Assembly: GCA_002306745.1 (NCBI GenBank)
Contig: DBSW01000149.1
Coordinates: 1-15,100 of the forward strand
Length of the DNA: 15,100 bases
Source: Dehalococcoidia bacterium UBA1332
GTDB taxonomy: Bacteria; Chloroflexota; Dehalococcoidia; Lucifugimonadales; Lucifugimonadaceae
Reading direction: 5' to 3'
Shown piece after piece: positions 1 to 6,364 of the stretch. Numbering within the stretch: the stretch's first letter is position 1; each line of letters starts with the position of its first letter. The position numbers were made by a program, and so were the translations under genes. A model generated the notes under the pieces. The model was not told where the DNA came from. It searched no databases and saw only the letters and a list, made by a program, of their open reading frames with translations.

Positions 1-1
1 A

Positions 2-853
2 GAATACGATTTCGCGTGGTGCCCCGGATGTGGTGACTTCGGAGTGCGACGAGCACTCCAAGTTGCACTAGAGGGTTACTCAGCAGAACACGAAGAACCA
101 CAAGCAAACAATGTTGTTGTTGCTGGAATTGGATGTTCAGGAAATATGGTCCACCTTGTCGAAGGTGAGCAGCCATTTGGAATACATGGAATTCATGGTC
201 GTACACTACCCATAGCATTCGGTGTTAAACAAGGGAACCCTAACTTAAATACTGTCGTTGTTGCTGGTGATGGCGACTTTCTGTCTATTGGCGGTGAACA
301 TATTGGTCCCGCTGCAAACCGGAACGTGAATATTACCGCTGTTGTAATGGACAACGGTGTTTACGGTCTCACTAAAGGACAGTCTTCGCCAACTAGTGAG
401 TTTGGGGCAATCACAACGTCTACGCCACTTGGAAAAATAGAGAATCCAGTATCCCCGTTGAAGTTATATATGTCGGTAGGTGTGACCTATATTGCTTCGT
501 ACTATTCAAGTAAACCCAGAATCCTGGCCAAGGTGATTCAGGATGCAATGAACCACAAAGGCTTCAGTATTGTTCACGTTCAATCCCCATGTACCACTTA
601 TAACGATACTTACGACATCTTGAAAGGTAAGCCACGCGAAGGAATTAAGGGGCTTGCCTACGATATCCCTGAGGATCACGATCCCACAAGCGTGCAGGCA
701 GCAGAGGACTTGATCAGTCGACCGGGTATACCTCTAGGATTAATCTTTAAAAAGGAGGGTAGAACCCTCCAAGATAATTATGATAAGTTGCGAGAACGAG
801 CTCCAAAACGAACAAATGAAGAGCTACTCGATTCTTATCTGCTCAAGCAGTAA
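2..853 (+). CDS. 2-oxoacid:ferredoxin oxidoreductase, beta (TPP-binding) subunit, 5' end cut by window
   Basis: Beta subunit of a 2-oxoacid (pyruvate or 2-oxoglutarate) ferredoxin oxidoreductase, which decarboxylates a 2-oxoacid with CoA and reduces ferredoxin in the cytoplasm. The frame is open from the first complete codon at base 2, so the GTG at 44 is internal and the true start lies outside the window. Numbering from base 2: WCPGCGDFG at 6-14, GIGCSGN around Cys45, the thiamine-diphosphate motif GDGD at 89-92 followed by MDNGVYGLTKGQ, and Cys197 in SPCTTYN. The four cysteines (7, 10, 45, 197) match the [4Fe-4S] ligand set known for this family. About 283 residues are visible, close to full family length, so only a short N-terminus is missing. 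The alpha subunit is expected just upstream but is not visible. Substrate specificity cannot be decided here, so korB/porB naming is withheld. Confidence 0.95.
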   Translation, partial: EYDFAWCPGCGDFGVRRALQVALEGYSAEHEEPQANNVVVAGIGCSGNMVHLVEGEQPFGIHGIHGRTLPIAFGVKQGNPNLNTVVVAGDGDFLSIGGEHIGPAANRNVNITAVVMDNGVYGLTKGQSSPTSEFGAITTSTPLGKIENPVSPLKLYMSVGVTYIASYYSSKPRILAKVIQDAMNHKGFSIVHVQSPCTTYNDTYDILKGKPREGIKGLAYDIPEDHDPTSVQAAEDLISRPGIPLGLIFKKEGRTLQDNYDKLRERAPKRTNEELLDSYLLKQ

Positions 854-871
854 AAAAGTGTGTCTAAGTTA

Positions 872-923
872 ATAAAATAAATGCCCTACATATCTTGGTT
901 TTGTTAGTGCGTTTATTTTATAT
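872..923. terminator. AT-rich inverted repeat between convergent genes, possible bidirectional terminator
   Basis: ATAAAATAAA at 872-881 is the exact reverse complement of TTTATTTTAT at 914-923. The stem extends inward to 13 pairs if one G-T wobble is allowed, with a loop of about 26 bases. It fills the 72-base gap between the stop of the oxidoreductase gene and the stop of plsY, where a shared terminator is expected. The AT-rich stem and long loop make it a weak intrinsic terminator on paper. Confidence 0.35.
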
Positions 924-925
924 TT

Positions 926-1588
926 CTAGCTGATTAGATCTTCACGGAAACCATTTTCGGATTGCTCATCTTGTGGAACGTTGCGAAAATATTCTTTGTG
1001 GCGTTTATGGAAATAAATACTATGTAGCATAATTGCAACTCCGATACCGGTAAGCCCGTAGACCAAATATGGTTCTATCCCTGAACTTGACTGAAAAGAG
1101 ATCGTTATAAAGACGACGTAGCCGAGAATTCCCCCCCAAAGGCTTGGGTGAGCTACTTTTCTGTTCATACTAAAAGACAGCGTCGTTCCGATCATCAGGG
1201 ATAAAAGAACCGCCAACGGCGCGATGCCCATAGAAGCACCCATTAGGGTCACGACTCCGTCTCCTCCCTTGAATTTTGTAAAGGGAGAATTCCAGTGACC
1301 TACAACAGCAGCTGTTGCAGGTAGGAGCAGTTCCGAGCTTTCCAATCCAATATGTCGGGCCATTAATATGGCAGTCAAACCTTTCGCCCAGTCGATTAGA
1401 GTGACGATGAAGCCGTGCTTACGCGAGACTTGCCGCCAGACGTTTGTGGCGCCAGCTTGGCGTGAACCAACCTTAAAAACGTTCACTCCATTAAGTCGTC
1501 CGACCGTATATGCGACCGGGATCGAACCCAAACCGAATGCGATTGCGCCTGCAAGAAGATATGTGAAAAGCGTTACTTCTGAGTTCAT
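926..1588 (-). CDS. plsY: Glycerol-3-phosphate acyltransferase PlsY family
   Basis: Integral membrane acyltransferase that transfers an acyl group from acyl-phosphate to glycerol-3-phosphate, giving lysophosphatidate, the first step of phospholipid synthesis. The 220 residues are normal for the family. Motifs in order: a first membrane segment ending GSIPVAY (21-27), GSRQAGATNVWR (41-52), DWAKG (66-70), and GHWNSPFTKFKGGDGV (97-112), followed by further membrane segments and a charged C-terminal tail. The third motif normally reads GGKGVAT or GGKAVAT. Here the lysine of the glycine-rich phosphate-binding loop is Asp110, which is unusual and might mark a paralogue with a different acceptor or altered affinity. 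The ATG at 1588 has no evident ribosome binding site. The gene is divergent from the MFS gene. Family assignment is secure; acyltransferase activity with the changed loop is inferred. Confidence 0.88.
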   Translation of the reverse strand: MNSEVTLFTYLLAGAIAFGLGSIPVAYTVGRLNGVNVFKVGSRQAGATNVWRQVSRKHGFIVTLIDWAKGLTAILMARHIGLESSELLLPATAAVVGHWNSPFTKFKGGDGVVTLMGASMGIAPLAVLLSLMIGTTLSFSMNRKVAHPSLWGGILGYVVFITISFQSSSGIEPYLVYGLTGIGVAIMLHSIYFHKRHKEYFRNVPQDEQSENGFREDLIS

Positions 1589-1659
1589 AAGCTAATACTG
1601 ATTGTACCAACTGAGTTCAAAGTTAACAGTGTATTTTGGTCAAGAAGATTGATGTCGGT

Positions 1660-1667
1660 GTGTACAC
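1660..1667. promoter_or_regulatory. Small palindrome in the plsY/MFS divergent intergenic region
   Basis: The 112-base gap between the divergent plsY and MFS starts contains the perfect 8-base palindrome GTGTACAC, 33 bases before the MFS ATG. It could be part of an operator shared by the two genes. No convincing -35/-10 pair was found, and an 8-base palindrome can occur by chance. Confidence 0.2.
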
Positions 1668-1700
1668 CAAATTTATTGGGATGGTTCACAATAACTACTC

Positions 1701-2975
1701 ATGCCGGCCAAATCTAACAATAATGCAAACACCGATATTGTAGTTGACTCTGAAAACCAGGATCGTGCAGGTTTTTTTGAAGCACTTAGCAATTCGTCTC
1801 TTCAGAGATTTGTGTCTGCCACTTTACTGTGGGGAACCGGACATCAACTGATTACACTATCGCAGGGTTACCTGCTTTTTGAAATGACAGCCTCTACATT
1901 GTGGCTTGCGGCTTTAGGCGCTGCGGTGGCGATCCCTAACGTAATAGTCGGGGTTATTGGTGGGGTGTTGGCTGATCGAGTTCCTCAGACACGTTTGTTG
2001 AAATTTGGGGCAGTCGTTGCTGGTATACCGATGTTGATGATTGCCATTCTTTATGTAAGCGGCACACTCGCAGCGTGGCATATTGTGCTTGCTGGAATGT
2101 TTCAAGGTGCAGGACTCGCAGTTGATTGGATTTCTCGTCTATCACTATTACCGGAAGTGGTCCCGCGTAACATACTGATTCGTTCCATATCACTAGATCA
2201 ATCGGTCTTTAACGGCGCAAGAGTCTTGGGACCTGTAGTCGGCGGGTTATTGTTAGGAGTTACTGGACCTGGACCCACATACGCAGTAATTGCTGGCTTG
2301 TTTGGATTGACTTACCTCGTCTACACAACTTTTAATCCCACCAAACAAACTCTTATTGCTAGATCTGTTGGCGTTTTATCTGATCTAAAAGAAGTAATTC
2401 AGGTTATACGTGAAAGACCAATTCTCCGTGTGAATCTGATGTTTACTTGGGTTAACGCTATGGTTCTTGGTGGTCTGGTTTTTATGTTGCCGGCGTTCGC
2501 TAAACAAGTATTCCTAACGGATGAATCTGGCTTGGGTTTTCTATTTGCCAGTGTGGGCACAGGTGCTGTCTTAGGAGCCATAACCGTGTCTTGGACAGGC
2601 GGGATTCAACGAGCCGGACTTGCACTTTTGCTTACCGATCTTATGTTTGGTGGATTAATAGTTATTTGGGCGCATTCGAACGGCATGCCAATAGCTTTGT
2701 CATTGGCGTTCTTGATTGGATATTTTAATTCGGTTCATGTCGCATTTGGGATTGCAGTAATTCAGTTCAACGTTCCAGCTGAAGTACGTGGACGCGTTAT
2801 TGGTGCGTACGAAATCGCTTGGTCAGGTTTCCCTATGGGGGGGCTAGCAAGCGGGTCACTTGCCGCTTTTTTCGGACTTAGCAATGCCTTGATTGTGCTT
2901 GCTGGTAGTTTGATTGTGTTCACAATTTTTATTGCATTAGTTAGTGATAAATTCAGGCAAAGCAAAATAGAATAG
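1701..2975 (+). CDS. Major facilitator superfamily transporter (MFS_3/EntS-like exporter group)
   Basis: Inner-membrane secondary transporter of 424 residues, the usual length for 12 membrane segments. A hydrophilic N-terminus of about 35 residues precedes the first segment. The loop between segments 2 and 3 carries the MFS signature GGVLADRVPQ (about 87-96). The middle has VFNGARVLGPVVGGLLL, typical of the drug or siderophore exporter subgroup, and the second half has VPAEVRGRVIGAYE, the repeated loop signature. These features point to export of a small molecule by proton antiport; the substrate cannot be read from the sequence. The ATG at 1701 is preceded by ACAATAACTACTC, with no Shine-Dalgarno, so leaderless or SD-independent initiation is possible. 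It is divergent from plsY and convergent with ccmE. Confidence 0.9.
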   Translation: MPAKSNNNANTDIVVDSENQDRAGFFEALSNSSLQRFVSATLLWGTGHQLITLSQGYLLFEMTASTLWLAALGAAVAIPNVIVGVIGGVLADRVPQTRLLKFGAVVAGIPMLMIAILYVSGTLAAWHIVLAGMFQGAGLAVDWISRLSLLPEVVPRNILIRSISLDQSVFNGARVLGPVVGGLLLGVTGPGPTYAVIAGLFGLTYLVYTTFNPTKQTLIARSVGVLSDLKEVIQVIRERPILRVNLMFTWVNAMVLGGLVFMLPAFAKQVFLTDESGLGFLFASVGTGAVLGAITVSWTGGIQRAGLALLLTDLMFGGLIVIWAHSNGMPIALSLAFLIGYFNSVHVAFGIAVIQFNVPAEVRGRVIGAYEIAWSGFPMGGLASGSLAAFFGLSNALIVLAGSLIVFTIFIALVSDKFRQSKIE

Positions 2976-2982
2976 TTTTGCT
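2961..2982. terminator. Hairpin spanning the MFS stop codon, weak terminator candidate
   Basis: AGCAAAA at 2961-2967 and TTTTGCT at 2976-2982 form a perfect 7-pair stem with an 8-base loop that contains the MFS stop codon. It sits at the junction of two convergent genes only 37 bases apart. No run of T follows on the plus strand, so intrinsic termination is uncertain. Confidence 0.3.
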
Positions 2983-3012
2983 AAGCGGTCTGAAATGGCT
3001 GCAGGGTAACGG

Positions 3013-3582
3013 TTAAGTTTCTCGGTCGAAGTAGTCAAGTTGATACGGAGGAACCTTGGGCTTACCGTTGTTGATTGCATCTAATTCTGCCTGTTCAGCT
3101 TCCGTTAAATACTTTGATGGACACCGAACGGTCAAAGTATCGGCATTGAACGATCCATCAAATAGTTTTTTCCCCTGAAGAATAATCTCTGAGTGGTCGT
3201 TAAAGAAAACCTGCCCAATTTCACCTTTATAGGTCACCTGAAGTTGCTCAATACCGTTTTCATCTTTTATAGCAAATCTAGCCGTAATACCATCGGGATC
3301 ACGAGCGTATGAGTTTTGTACGAGTTTTCCTAAAACGCCTATCTGGCGATCTGACTGTGTTGCACCATCGTTGGCAACTTGGTCTACAGAGAGATAGTTA
3401 ACGGTGGCTCCTTGAAATGCGACGAATGCGAAATATGCGAGTGCCGTCGCAACTATCATGAACGTAACAGCAAGCTTTGCTCGAGGGCTCATTAATGTTG
3501 AAGTGCGTGCTACAGGGGAGATTAACTCTGGTTCTCGTTGCGCTTGGTTGACTTCCGAGGGATCTTTTTTGCCATCGTACAT
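3013..3582 (-). CDS. ccmE: Cytochrome c maturation heme chaperone CcmE, Cys-type (CxxxY)
   Basis: Periplasmic or extracytoplasmic membrane-anchored heme chaperone that receives heme from CcmC and hands it on for attachment to apocytochrome c. The protein has 189 residues: a charged cytoplasmic N-terminus (1-34), one membrane anchor (about 35-57), and an OB-fold domain. Recognisable strands are YLSVDQV, IGVLGKLVQNS, ARFAIKD, LQVTYKGEIGQVF and ILQGKKLFDGSFNADTLTVRCPSKY. In classical CcmE heme attaches covalently to His of an HxxxY motif; here the aligned residues are Cys154-Pro-Ser-Lys-Tyr158. This CxxxY form is known from archaea and sulfate-reducing bacteria as part of variant System I (I*), which usually lacks CcmH. 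The C-terminal tail of about 30 acidic residues is longer than usual. It is the last gene of the minus-strand ccm run, 14 bases after the ccmD-like gene. Confidence 0.9.
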   Translation of the reverse strand: MYDGKKDPSEVNQAQREPELISPVARTSTLMSPRAKLAVTFMIVATALAYFAFVAFQGATVNYLSVDQVANDGATQSDRQIGVLGKLVQNSYARDPDGITARFAIKDENGIEQLQVTYKGEIGQVFFNDHSEIILQGKKLFDGSFNADTLTVRCPSKYLTEAEQAELDAINNGKPKVPPYQLDYFDRET

Positions 3583-3596
3583 AGTTGATCTACTTT

Positions 3597-4136
3597 TTAT
3601 TCAAGCTGATTTTTCAACCGAGTGATTTCATATTGCAACACACGTTGCTTTTGTCCCATATAAAGCACGTATGCGAAAAATAGAATCCAAGTGGTTGCAA
3701 ACACTGCAAACAAATAACCAAGATTAGTTTCCAGTTTTCCTTCTTGGCGTTCTACAATCGAGCTGGCGATACCGTTTGCGTGTGAAACGGTGATAGGTGC
3801 GAACCGTTTTCTATGATCATTGAGCCTTCTTGCAGCTTCAGATGGATTTTCAGCCAGTGATGAAATCCATCTGTCTCCAGCTTGATTTTCAAGTCCGAAT
3901 TGTGTTTTAGGTGAAAATTCGAACGTTGTGATTTGACCGCTTGAGTCGGAAACGGCGAGTCTAATTAATTTTCCGTTGGAATCAGTTTCAACGCCCACTA
4001 CGATTCCACTTAGAATAGATTCTTCAGATGCTTTCGCTATTGAAACTTCACTTGCAATAAAAATTGCAGTCAGTGTGGTTGTTATGGCCATAAAGAGGAT
4101 GATGCCAGTCTTGGCTCCGGTCAATTTTGTGTTCAA
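3597..4136 (-). CDS. CcmD-like membrane segment fused to an extracytoplasmic beta-rich domain
   Basis: 179 residues. A hydrophobic N-terminal segment (about 9-34) looks like a signal anchor. A soluble region (about 36-136) opens with short beta-strand-like stretches (ILSGIVVGVETDSNGKL, IRLAVSD, TTFEFSPKTQFG), reminiscent of small OB-like or DUF5666-type domains. The C-terminus (138-179) reads NLGYLFAVFATTWILFF, then VLYMGQKQR and a short amphipathic helix EITRLKNQL. This layout is that of CcmD, the small subunit that binds CcmC and CcmE. The position between ccmC and ccmE is exactly where ccmD belongs. CcmD is normally well under 100 residues, so the extra N-terminal domain is odd. The start is TTG at 4136, supported by GGAG ten bases upstream. 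The gene begins 2 bases after the ccmC stop, suggesting translational coupling. The soluble domain's function is unknown. Confidence 0.75.
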   Translation of the reverse strand: MNTKLTGAKTGIILFMAITTTLTAIFIASEVSIAKASEESILSGIVVGVETDSNGKLIRLAVSDSSGQITTFEFSPKTQFGLENQAGDRWISSLAENPSEAARRLNDHRKRFAPITVSHANGIASSIVERQEGKLETNLGYLFAVFATTWILFFAYVLYMGQKQRVLQYEITRLKNQLE

Positions 4137-4138
4137 AT

Positions 4139-4843
4139 TTAGCTGACTCCCGGTGTAGTGGTTGCTCTTTTTAGGTCCACGATATCGTCTTCTGATCTTC
4201 GTATTTTGTATCGAGCTTGGACCATGTAAACAAAAAGTAACGTGAATGCAAACGTTGACATCAATAGAACGATTCCTAGTTCGCTCCCAAGGGTTGAGTC
4301 TGCATCAGCTGCAGGACCAGTTATGAGTGGCGGATGCGCCTGAGACCAAAGGTTTGCTGCAAAATAAATGATCGGTGCATCTAAGGCTCCAATCACGCCT
4401 ATGACTGCAGCGATCCGTTGTCTTTGTGTTCCTGGTGGGAAGTAGGAGCGAAACATCAGATAAGCCACGTATATAAAAAATAATATTAGAGCTGTAGTGA
4501 GCTTCGCTTCACCGGTCCACCATACTCCCCAGACTGGTCTCGCCCAAATCATTCCTGACAGTAGCATCATTGCTCCGAAAGTTAGTCCGACTTCGGCAGA
4601 AGAAACTGCAAGTCGATCCCATTTTTGATCCTTTTTCCATAAATACAGGATCGAGCTCGCGCTAACTACAAAAATTCCTAACATAGATCCCCACGCGATA
4701 GGAACGTGGAAGTAGAGTATTCGTTGTATGGCCCCCTGATTAGTTTCGGTCGGCACCCATATGAATATTAGGTATAGAGCACATCCCATTAGGGCAGTGC
4801 TAAGTATCAGTAGAGGGTCGAGATAACCGGGAACTTTGTTCAT
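4139..4843 (-). CDS. ccmC: Heme translocation/handling protein CcmC
   Basis: Polytopic membrane protein of 234 residues that presents heme to CcmE. About six membrane segments are visible. His46 (in ILYFHVPIAW) and His170 (in SQAHPPLIT) match the two conserved external heme-ligand histidines of CcmC. The tryptophan-rich external loop reads RPVWGVWWTGEAKLTTALILFF (roughly 102-123). In the classical WWD domain the segment is WGxWWxWDxRLT, so Trp-Asp is replaced here by Gly111-Glu112 and Arg by Lys114. The rest of the loop is intact. The ATG at 4843 has no clear Shine-Dalgarno but overlaps the stop of a tiny upstream frame. A gap of 112 bases separates it from ccmB, the only sizeable gap in the ccm run. 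CcmC is preferred over CcmF because of its length and the ccmAB-C-D-E order. Confidence 0.9.
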   Translation of the reverse strand: MNKVPGYLDPLLILSTALMGCALYLIFIWVPTETNQGAIQRILYFHVPIAWGSMLGIFVVSASSILYLWKKDQKWDRLAVSSAEVGLTFGAMMLLSGMIWARPVWGVWWTGEAKLTTALILFFIYVAYLMFRSYFPPGTQRQRIAAVIGVIGALDAPIIYFAANLWSQAHPPLITGPAADADSTLGSELGIVLLMSTFAFTLLFVYMVQARYKIRRSEDDIVDLKRATTTPGVS

Positions 4844-4896
4844 GTTATGAAGACGATTGTCATTTTGGACGTCGCTATTCTGGTTAAATTTATCAT
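4840..4896 (-). CDS. Possible 18-codon upstream ORF coupled to ccmC
   Basis: On the minus strand an ATG at 4896 opens an 18-residue frame (MINLTRIATSKMTIVFIT) whose TGA overlaps the ccmC ATG as ATGA. Since ccmC lacks a Shine-Dalgarno, reinitiation after this frame is conceivable. The small ORF itself also lacks a ribosome binding site, and short frames of this size occur by chance. No function or homology is claimed. Confidence 0.2.
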   Translation of the reverse strand: MINLTRIATSKMTIVFIT

Positions 4897-4955
4897 GAAA
4901 ACGGTTTATCTTTTTCTAAAATATGGGTGATTTGCGTTTACTAATTTTGTGGTGG

Positions 4956-5630
4956 TCAATCTTCTAAAATATTTTGAAAAATAAGCGCTGAGATAACTAT
5001 GAACAATACGTCGAAGGCAATTGCGAGTTGCAGCCAAGATGCCATTTCGCCCCAAGTACCTCCATTGACCAAGTAGCTCGTTGATTCCACCGCAGCCATA
5101 AGCAGTGGTGTGACCACTGGTAGGAATAGCAGAGGAAGCATTACTTCTCTAGCTCTTATTCGAACAGACATAGCTGCAAAAAGGGTGCCCACGGCACTAA
5201 AACCGATTGCTGTGACCATGCATATGGCGACCATCTCCCAACGAAATACGATTAGATTGAAAAGTACTGCAAATGTTGGAATGACTATTATTTGAGCGGT
5301 TGTAATGAAAAGGAAATTACCTAGTGATTTGCCGAGGTATATGAGATCTCGGCTGATAGGTGCAATCAGTAAGGCTTCGAGGGTGCTTGATTCTATTTCT
5401 GAGGCGAATGCTCTATTTAGACCGGTAACTCCTGCGAACGCAATAGCAGCCCACAGTACTCCCGGACCGATCAGTTTAGCGTTCATTTGGCTTAAATCAA
5501 CGGCGAACGTGAATATTGCTAGGACTAGCAGGGCGAAACCCGTTATAGCAACCACCACATCCTTGTTACGGATCTCTAAGACCAGATCTTTACGAGCAAT
5601 CGCCCAAATAACCAAGATCGTGTCTGTCAT
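4956..5630 (-). CDS. ccmB: Heme exporter permease CcmB
   Basis: Membrane subunit of the CcmAB ABC complex, 224 residues, six predicted membrane segments. Family hallmarks are visible: KDLVLEIRNKDVV at the N-terminus (14-26), GPGVLWAAIAFAGVTGLNRAF (55-75), the APISRDLIYLGKSLGN coupling region, and RAREVMLPLLFLPVVTPLLMA in the fifth segment. The C-terminus FQNILED resembles the usual charged end after the last helix. With CcmA it uses ATP to drive release of holo-CcmE from CcmC in the known pathway. The ATG at 5630 overlaps the ccmA stop by 4 bases (ATGA), so the pair is almost certainly translationally coupled. Confidence 0.93.
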   Translation of the reverse strand: MTDTILVIWAIARKDLVLEIRNKDVVVAITGFALLVLAIFTFAVDLSQMNAKLIGPGVLWAAIAFAGVTGLNRAFASEIESSTLEALLIAPISRDLIYLGKSLGNFLFITTAQIIVIPTFAVLFNLIVFRWEMVAICMVTAIGFSAVGTLFAAMSVRIRAREVMLPLLFLPVVTPLLMAAVESTSYLVNGGTWGEMASWLQLAIAFDVLFIVISALIFQNILED

Positions 5631-6349
5631 AGTTTTGCGCCTACCGAGGCATAGGCATTCATAATTGCAGATCGTTCAGTTATTGGATCATTTGACATCA
5701 AGATAACGTTGCCGTGCTGTAACACTACCGCGTGATCAGCTATTTCAAGCCCATGTTCGATGATATGGGTTGTCATGACTACAGTTCGGTTGTGAGAACG
5801 ATAGCCTGCGATTATTTGATCAAGTTGATTCACAGATCGGCCGTCGAGACCTGACTCAGGTTCGTCGAGAAGTAGCAACGAAGGTTCGTGCATGATTGCC
5901 CTTGCGAGCGACACTTTTTTTTGTAATCCATGTGATAGGGATCGTACACGATCTTCCAACCTATCCTGGATGCCAACTTTTTCTGCGGTTTCATAGATCA
6001 GCGTGTCTTTTCTTGGAAGGCGCAATATACTTGCAGAGAACATTAAATTTTCTCGCACGCTCATGTCTCCGTATAGCATTGGCGCATGTAGAGCAGCGCC
6101 GGTATTGGCGCGGATTGATGGGCCTTCTTTCATCATCTCTAACCCGTGTATGGTTAAATTTCCTGAATCTATGCGGGTTAACATTGCGAAAACTCTTAGA
6201 AGAGTCGATTTTCCCGCGCCATTGGACCCAAGCAAAATCGTGACCCCTCCGGTTGGGATCTCGAGATCAATACTACGAAGTGCAGCTTTAGCACCGTAGT
6301 TTTTGACCACAGCCTCGGCTTTAATGGCAATTGTGTTTGTTTGAGTCAA
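5627..6349 (-). CDS. ccmA: Cytochrome c maturation ABC transporter ATPase CcmA
   Basis: Cytoplasmic ATPase of 240 residues pairing with CcmB. Motifs in order: Walker A GSNGAGKST (41-49), signature LSHGLQKK (138-145), Walker B LLLLDEP (158-164) with D-loop SGLD, and switch His195 in TTHIIEHG. At the Q-loop, where CcmA proteins usually have His-Gln, this protein has His88-Ala89 in ALHAPMLY, so the Gln is missing. The chosen start is TTG at 6349. There is no upstream in-frame start before the phosphofructokinase stop, and only AGG close by as a possible ribosome binding site. It lies in the same frame as the preceding pfk gene, separated by that TGA and five codons. Neighbouring ccmB supports CcmA over a generic ABC ATPase. 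Confidence 0.9.
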   Translation of the reverse strand: MTQTNTIAIKAEAVVKNYGAKAALRSIDLEIPTGGVTILLGSNGAGKSTLLRVFAMLTRIDSGNLTIHGLEMMKEGPSIRANTGAALHAPMLYGDMSVRENLMFSASILRLPRKDTLIYETAEKVGIQDRLEDRVRSLSHGLQKKVSLARAIMHEPSLLLLDEPESGLDGRSVNQLDQIIAGYRSHNRTVVMTTHIIEHGLEIADHAVVLQHGNVILMSNDPITERSAIMNAYASVGAKL

Positions 6350-6364
6350 TGGCCTGCTAACCGT

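Noticed and set aside
44..46. GTG at 44 as start of the ferredoxin oxidoreductase beta subunit
   Set aside because: The frame continues upstream to base 2 with the essential WCPGCGDFG motif, so the GTG is internal.
1368..1595. 75-codon plus-strand frame inside plsY
   Set aside because: Mirrors the plsY coding sequence on the opposite strand and has no motif or ribosome binding site.
5305..5664. 119-codon plus-strand frame opposite ccmB/ccmA
   Set aside because: Antisense shadow of well-supported ccmB and the end of ccmA; Arg/Ser/Ala-rich with no motif.
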